Below, in pieces: positions 59,619-64,000 of a stretch of 64,000 nt of DNA (positions are counted from its first letter, which is position 1; each line of letters begins with the position of its first letter). The notes beneath the pieces were generated by a model. It searched no databases and was not told where the DNA came from. It worked only from the letters and a program-made list of their open reading frames with translations. The translations under genes and the position numbers were made by a program. The stretch is from Saprospiraceae bacterium (GTDB taxonomy: Bacteria; Bacteroidota; Bacteroidia; Chitinophagales; Saprospiraceae), in contig JAHBTW010000024.1 of NCBI GenBank assembly GCA_019638385.1, forward strand, positions 1 through 64,000, given 5' to 3'.

Positions 59619-61688
59619 ATGACAGCCGCGACACATATCTCCACCAAAATACTCGCCAAAGCCTTCCGCCTTATGGCTACTGCCAAATGGATGACGCAGG
59701 TGTATGAAGAGCATTTCAAATTCGCGGCGAAATACGTACACGCTACGGCGCGCGGGCACGAAGCGATACAACTCGCCGCCGCGATGCAATTGCAACCGCA
59801 GGATTTTGCCTACCCCTACTATCGCGACGACGCCATGCTGCTCGGCATCGGCATGCGACCCTACGAACTGATGTTGCAACTCATGGCCAAACGCGACGAC
59901 CCGTTTTCCGGCGGGCGCACTTACTATTCACACCCCAGCCTGCGCGATGCCGACAAGCCCCAAATTCCGCACCAATCCTCGGCTACCGGTATGCAGGCCA
60001 TTCCGGCCACCGGCGCGGCTATGGGCTTGTGGTATAAAGCCAATCACAATATGGCCGACTGGGACGAGGGCAACGGCCCGCTCGTACTCTGCTCTCTCGG
60101 CGACGCCAGCGTAACGGAAGGCGAAGTAGCCGAAGCCTTTCAGATGGCGGCCCTCAAGCAATTGCCCATTCTGTACCTCGTGCAAGACAACGGCTGGGAT
60201 ATATCCGCCAATGCCGCCGAAACCCGCGCTCAGAATGCCGCCGAGTATGCCCGCGGCTTCCACGGCATCGAAACACGCAGCATTGACGGCAGCGATTTTG
60301 CCGCCTGTTATTCTGTTTTGACAGAAGTCAGCCACACCATTCGCACCGAACGGCGGCCTTTCTTAGTACACGCCACCGTGCCGCTGCTCAATCACCATAC
60401 CTCCGGCGTGCGCAAGGAATGGTACCGCGACGACCTCGAAGAGCATCAACTCCGCGACCCTTACCCGGTGCTGCGCAACATGCTCCTGGAGGAGGGCTGG
60501 AGCCAATCCGATTTGGAAACCATTGAACAGGAAGCGGAGCAAACCGTGCGCGCCGATTTTGAAGCCGCCCGCCGCGCCGAAGACCCCCGCCCGGAAGACC
60601 TCTATACCCACGATTTTGCGCCCACGCCCATCACCGAAGAAACCGGTGAACGCGAACCCGCCGGCCGCGAGCATAAGGTGATGGTGGACTGTGCGCTGTT
60701 TGCACTCGAAGAGTTATTGGAAAAACACCCCGAATGTTTGGTCTATGGCCAAGATGTGGGCGGTCGCCTCGGCGGAGTATTCCGGGAGTGCGCTACGCTG
60801 GCGCAGAAGTTCGGCGATCACCGGGTGTTCAACACACCCATCATGGAGGCTTTTATCATCGGTAGCACGGCGGGTATGTCGGCGGTGGGCTTGCGGCCCA
60901 TTGTGGAGGTGCAATTTGCCGATTACATCTGGCCGGGGCTGAACCAGTTGTTCACCGAGCTGAGCCGGAGTTGCTACCTATCCAATGGCAAATGGCCGGT
61001 GAGCAGCATCATTCGCGTGCCCATCGGGGCTTATGGCAGCGGTGGGCCGTATCATTCCTCCAGCGTGGAATCGGTGGTGACCAATATACGCGGTATCAAA
61101 ATAGCGTATCCCAGCACCGGCGCCGATCTCAAAGGACTGCTCAAAGCCGCCTGGTATGATCCCAACCCGGTCGTCATTTTTGAACACAAAGGCTTGTACT
61201 GGAGCAAAGTGCCCGGCACGGAAGCGGCCCGCACGGTGGAGCCTTCGGAAGATTATGTGGTGCCTTTCGGCAAATCGCGCATGGCCCTCGAAGCCGCAGC
61301 CGAACACATAGACAAAGGCGAGGCTCTGCTCGTGGTCACCTACGGCATGGGCGTACACTGGGCCTTGAACGCCGCAAGCGGCTTTCCCAACCGCATCAGC
61401 ATCCTCGACCTGCGGAGCTTGCACCCCTTAGACACCGATGCCATTTATGCGCAATCGCGCCGGCACGGGCGCATCCTGGTGGTTACAGAGGAGCCGGTCC
61501 ACAACACCTTTGCGCAAAGCATCGCCGCCCGCATTCAGGAACACTGCTTTGAATCCTTAGACGCGCCCGTGCGCACCATCGGAGCCGAAAACATGCCCGC
61601 CGTGCCGCTCAACGAAACCTTAGAAAAAACGATGATCCTTTCAGCAGAGAAAGTGGCCAGGGCGATGGAGGGGATGTTATTATACTAA
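59619..61688 (+). CDS. 2-oxoacid dehydrogenase E1, fused alpha and beta chains
   Basis: 689 aa from ATG 59619 (MTAATHISTK); an upstream ATG is within the repeat. Alpha half (~1-330): RGHEAIQLA, YPYYRDDAMLL, thiamine diphosphate-binding GDASVTEGEVAEAFQMAA with QDNGWDIS. Beta half (~360-689): LVYGQDVGGRLGGVFR, FNTPIMEAFIIGSTAGM, VPIGAYGSGGPYHSSS. The fused order is typical of Bacteroidota branched-chain (2-oxoisovalerate) dehydrogenase E1. No E2 or E3 gene nearby. Confidence 0.92.
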   Translation: MTAATHISTKILAKAFRLMATAKWMTQVYEEHFKFAAKYVHATARGHEAIQLAAAMQLQPQDFAYPYYRDDAMLLGIGMRPYELMLQLMAKRDDPFSGGRTYYSHPSLRDADKPQIPHQSSATGMQAIPATGAAMGLWYKANHNMADWDEGNGPLVLCSLGDASVTEGEVAEAFQMAALKQLPILYLVQDNGWDISANAAETRAQNAAEYARGFHGIETRSIDGSDFAACYSVLTEVSHTIRTERRPFLVHATVPLLNHHTSGVRKEWYRDDLEEHQLRDPYPVLRNMLLEEGWSQSDLETIEQEAEQTVRADFEAARRAEDPRPEDLYTHDFAPTPITEETGEREPAGREHKVMVDCALFALEELLEKHPECLVYGQDVGGRLGGVFRECATLAQKFGDHRVFNTPIMEAFIIGSTAGMSAVGLRPIVEVQFADYIWPGLNQLFTELSRSCYLSNGKWPVSSIIRVPIGAYGSGGPYHSSSVESVVTNIRGIKIAYPSTGADLKGLLKAAWYDPNPVVIFEHKGLYWSKVPGTEAARTVEPSEDYVVPFGKSRMALEAAAEHIDKGEALLVVTYGMGVHWALNAASGFPNRISILDLRSLHPLDTDAIYAQSRRHGRILVVTEEPVHNTFAQSIAARIQEHCFESLDAPVRTIGAENMPAVPLNETLEKTMILSAEKVARAMEGMLLY

Positions 61689-61724
61689 AAAAGTCCTATT
61701 TTGCACACCAAACCAATACGGGCT

Positions 61725-62357
61725 ATGGAAGTTATTGAAAAAATACCCGTCACATGGGAGGAGCGCTTAGAACACGATGCCAAGCTGGAAATGCCGGCCT
61801 CGTGGGAGGAGTTTTTGGATGCGCTCGTACTCAGCGAATACCGGATCGAGTATGACGCGGGCCAAATCGTTTCATTTATGGGATATGCTACTTTTGAACA
61901 CGAAAAATTGGTCGGCGCCATTATCGGCCTGTTGAACCAGTTATTGGGCAAGGATATTTACAGCATCTGCGCCAGCAATCTTGCCTTACACATTCCTGAT
62001 TACGGCGATCGCCATTATTACAACGCTGATTGTGTTGTATTAAAAGGACAAGTGGAAAAAGTAACCCTGCGCGGCAGTATGGAAGCGGTTGTCAATCCCA
62101 TTCTTTTAGTGGAAGTGTTGTCTCCTTCAACCTATCAATTCGATTTGGCGCGCAAGCTCCATCAATACCGAAAAATAGCCTCACTTCGCCAGATACTGTA
62201 TTTGGACAGCACCGCAATGAACGTGCTCAGCTATACCCGCCACAACGGAGGCAACGACTGGCTCTTGCAGGAATTCAGCCTCCCCTCAGAAAGCATCTCC
62301 ATACTTGATGAAGGCCATCTCCGTCTGGAGCAAATTTATCAGGTGTTGAAATTCTAA
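61725..62357 (+). CDS. Uma2 family (DUF820) endonuclease-like protein, second copy
   Basis: 210 aa from ATG 61725 (MEVIEKIPVTWEE). Restriction-like fold residues: YRIEYDAGQIVSF, YYNADCVVLKG, PILLVEVLSPSTYQFDLARKLHQYRKI (E-V-L-S-P, K). A different subgroup from the copy at 56980. Its stop is 2 nt from the end of the convergent scpA gene. Confidence 0.87.
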   Translation: MEVIEKIPVTWEERLEHDAKLEMPASWEEFLDALVLSEYRIEYDAGQIVSFMGYATFEHEKLVGAIIGLLNQLLGKDIYSICASNLALHIPDYGDRHYYNADCVVLKGQVEKVTLRGSMEAVVNPILLVEVLSPSTYQFDLARKLHQYRKIASLRQILYLDSTAMNVLSYTRHNGGNDWLLQEFSLPSESISILDEGHLRLEQIYQVLKF

Positions 62358-62358
62358 T

Positions 62359-63102
62359 TCACTCCTCCACCGCTTCCAACCAAAAACTATTCGCTCCCAT
62401 AGCAGCTAATATGGTGATGCGCTGCATGTTGAGCAATTCCAGCATGGCCAGAAACGTGACGATGGCGTGTATGCGGTTGGCACAGTCGCTGAAGATGGTA
62501 TTGAAATCGGCGCGACCACCCTGCGGGATGCGCGACAGGATGAAGATTTGCTGTTCCTCTACCGTGTAGCTGAACCGGGCAATTTGGTGCATCGGCCGCG
62601 GCTGCATGTTTTCCATGCGCTGCATCACCCGCTCAAATGCTTTGAGTAGCCGGAACAGCGTGAGCGATTCTAATTCCGAATCTACGAGTGCGCGGGTGGC
62701 TATTTTTTGAAGCTCGTCGCTCACATTGCCGCGCGTCGTTTTTTGGGCGCGATCTTCTTCCAGGGCGCGCATTTCATCCAATACGCTTTTGTAGCGCTTG
62801 TATTCGAGCAGGCGGTCCACGAGTTCCTGGCGGGGGTCAATTTCGTTGCCTTGTTCGTCCAACTGTTTGCGGGGCAGCATCATGCGGGCCTTGATGCGGC
62901 AGAGCGTGGCTGCCACGAGGATGAACTCCCCGGCAAGGTCAATGTTCATGCGCTCCATGCTGTGGAGGTAGTCTAAAAAATCTTCCGTGATTTTGGCGAT
63001 GGGGATGTCCTGAATATCCAACTCGTCCCGCTCAATGAAGAAGAGCAGCAGGTCGAACGGGCCTTCAAATTGCGGCAATATTATGGTGTATCCTGCGGAC
63101 AT
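62359..63102 (-). CDS. scpA: Segregation and condensation protein A
   Basis: 247 aa kleisin subunit of bacterial condensin (SMC-ScpAB). N-terminal kleisin helix LPQFEGPFDLLLFFIERDEL (~8-27), DIPIAKITEDFLDYLHSM, then AATLCRIKARMMLPRK. A winged-helix C-terminus (ADFNTIFSDCANRIHAIVTFLAMLELLNMQ) contacts Smc. The start ATG 63102 follows directly the word repeat 63104-63190, which forms its leader. No scpB in the window. Confidence 0.93.
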   Translation of the reverse strand: MSAGYTIILPQFEGPFDLLLFFIERDELDIQDIPIAKITEDFLDYLHSMERMNIDLAGEFILVAATLCRIKARMMLPRKQLDEQGNEIDPRQELVDRLLEYKRYKSVLDEMRALEEDRAQKTTRGNVSDELQKIATRALVDSELESLTLFRLLKAFERVMQRMENMQPRPMHQIARFSYTVEEQQIFILSRIPQGGRADFNTIFSDCANRIHAIVTFLAMLELLNMQRITILAAMGANSFWLEAVEE

Positions 63103-63103
63103 G

Positions 63104-63190
63104 GCGGTATGCGGTAGGCGGTATGCAGTGGGCGGTAGGCGGTAGGCGGTACTGCAAACTGCCTACCGCCCACTGCCTACTGCCTACTAC
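63104..63190. repeat. GGCGGTA / GCCTACC word repeat, folded, forming the scpA leader
   Basis: Words GCGGTAGGC and GGTATGCAG are repeated on the left (63104-63150), and complementary GCCTACCGCC, CACTGCC, TACTGCC words on the right (63160-63190). Both directions can pair as a long hairpin around ACTGCAAACT. On the minus strand the element ends 1-2 nt before the scpA ATG. On its other side it covers the stop of the neighbouring hydrolase gene (63187). Confidence 0.75.
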
Positions 63191-64000
63191 TCCTTCACTA
63201 CTTTTTTTCTTTTCCGTTTTTTATACACTACTTCGTACAAATCCTTGCGGCGGTCTTTCAGGTTCTGGACGCTGCCGAACTGGTGCAGCTCTTTGAGCAG
63301 TTCCAAATTTACGTCGGCAATGATGGTCATTTCGGCGTTGGGCGTGGCTTCGGCGGTGATGGCGTTGGTGGGAAACTGGAAATCGGAGGGGGTGAAAATG
63401 GCCGATTGCGCAAAGTTGATGTCCATGTTGTTCACTTTGGGCAGGTTGCCCACACAGCCGGCGATGGCGACGTAGCACTCGTTTTCCACGGCGCGGGCCA
63501 TGGAGCACAGGCGCACCCGGTTGTAGCCGTTTTGGGTGTCGGTGAGGAAGGGCACAAAAAGAATCTGTACGCCCTGCTCCGCGTAGATACGAGCCAGCTC
63601 CGGAAATTCCACATCATAGCAAATGAGAATGCCGATGCGCCCGCTGTCGGTGTCAAATGCGCGCAATTTGTTGCCGCCCACCATGCCCCATGCGCTCACT
63701 TCCGAGGGTGTGGGATGTATTTTGTAATAATTCTCGCAACTGCCGTCGCGACGACAGAGGTAGGCCACGTTCAGCAGCTTGTTCTTTTCCACAATAGGCA
63801 TGCTGCCGGTGATGATGTTCACGTTGTAGGCCAGGGCCAGTTCCATGAATTTTTTGCGCAGCGGCTCTGTGTATTTAGCCAGTTCCCGAATGGCGACCGG
63901 CTCGTCCAAGTGGTTGAATTCCGCCATAAGCGGGGCGTTGAAAAACTCCGGGAAAAGAATGAAATCCGATTTGTAATTGCTCACGCTGTCCACAAAATAC
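63187..64000 (-). CDS. Carbon-nitrogen hydrolase domain protein (N-terminus outside window)
   Basis: The frame is open at the right edge, so the N-terminus is missing. Visible: catalytic Glu in ILFPEFF (~residue 14 of the visible part), catalytic Lys in YYKIHPTPSE, and Cys in ILICYDVEFPE, i.e. the E-K-C triad of nitrilase-superfamily hydrolases. The ending is basic (KKRKRKKVVK). In Bacteroidota this domain is often the C-terminal half of a GNAT acetyltransferase/carbon-nitrogen hydrolase fusion, which cannot be checked here. Confidence 0.88.
   Translation of the reverse strand, partial: YFVDSVSNYKSDFILFPEFFNAPLMAEFNHLDEPVAIRELAKYTEPLRKKFMELALAYNVNIITGSMPIVEKNKLLNVAYLCRRDGSCENYYKIHPTPSEVSAWGMVGGNKLRAFDTDSGRIGILICYDVEFPELARIYAEQGVQILFVPFLTDTQNGYNRVRLCSMARAVENECYVAIAGCVGNLPKVNNMDINFAQSAIFTPSDFQFPTNAITAEATPNAEMTIIADVNLELLKELHQFGSVQNLKDRRKDLYEVVYKKRKRKKVVKE

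Noticed and set aside
63104..63190. Possible CRISPR or tandem satellite array
   Set aside because: Words are only 7-10 bp with no spacers of constant size.
1..64000. tRNA, rRNA or other RNA genes
   Set aside because: No stretch with tRNA arm pattern (GTTCGAATC type T-arm with matched acceptor) or rRNA cores was found by eye; a tRNAscan run would settle it.

Overview
The window looks like chromosomal DNA of a Bacteroidota bacterium, most likely a Saprospiraceae or Chitinophagia-like lineage (inference). The signs are type IX secretion C-terminal sorting domains (1-387 and the 53.5-55.2 kb phosphatase), a gliding-motility-type C-terminus with SprB-like repeats (22.2-24.9 kb), lipoproteins with a Bacteroidota-style lipobox, and many upstream boxes of the Bacteroidota -7 form TAnnTTTG. 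Shine-Dalgarno sequences are largely absent. Most of the window is GC-rich housekeeping DNA. Several blocks look AT-richer and accessory: 3.5-7.4 kb, 13.7-14.6 kb and 30.4-31.9 kb.

Layout: 0-3.3 kb holds the end of a T9SS cargo protein and a two-component-type propeller sensor that has lost its output domain. 3.3-7.7 kb is a scarred region. It carries two copies of a GC-rich repeat (one split by a 113-bp insert), a decayed HNH endonuclease with its partner gene, and a duplicated 5' end of mfd. The two mfd heads bracket a lipoprotein / ECF sigma / envelope-spanning beta-barrel operon. 7.7-24.9 kb is mostly core: mfd, a fatty acid hydroxylase, a cysteine-synthase-family enzyme, a Nudix hydrolase, an ArnT/PMT-like glycosyltransferase, an outer membrane protein, a tRNA methyltransferase, pcm, recN, fabI and a giant adhesin-like protein. 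25.1-29.4 kb is a cytochrome c maturation cluster (ccmE with a CxxxY haem site, then ccmF) translationally coupled to a DUF2520 oxidoreductase.

29.5-36 kb is accessory: a DUF4058 protein, a coupled ABC-type ATPase plus small TOPRIM-like protein (candidate defence or repair pair), then an ECF sigma / anti-sigma / secreted caspase-TPR set. 36-44.3 kb is signalling: a hybrid kinase convergent with an NtrC-type regulator, a PepSY-like secreted protein, a TPR protein and a receiver-PAS-degenerate-kinase-receiver protein. 44.4-53.4 kb has a polyprenyl synthase, an acetyltransferase, a TolC/HlyD pair without a permease, a CHAT-TPR protein and a GH30 lipoprotein. 53.5-64 kb has a T9SS phosphatase, glyA, two Uma2 nucleases, a second HNH/partner pair, a crotonase, a fused 2-oxoacid dehydrogenase E1, scpA and a carbon-nitrogen hydrolase that runs off the right edge.

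A striking background feature is a set of intergenic 'word repeats': short words repeated in tandem and often folded back as inverted repeats. They occur near 24.9, 34.3, 42.3, 57.6, 59.6 and 63.1 kb and as nested palindromes at 21.8-22.1 kb. One copy lies inside a coding linker (100-130) and one forms the whole leader of scpA. I found no tRNA, rRNA, CRISPR array or intact insertion sequence.
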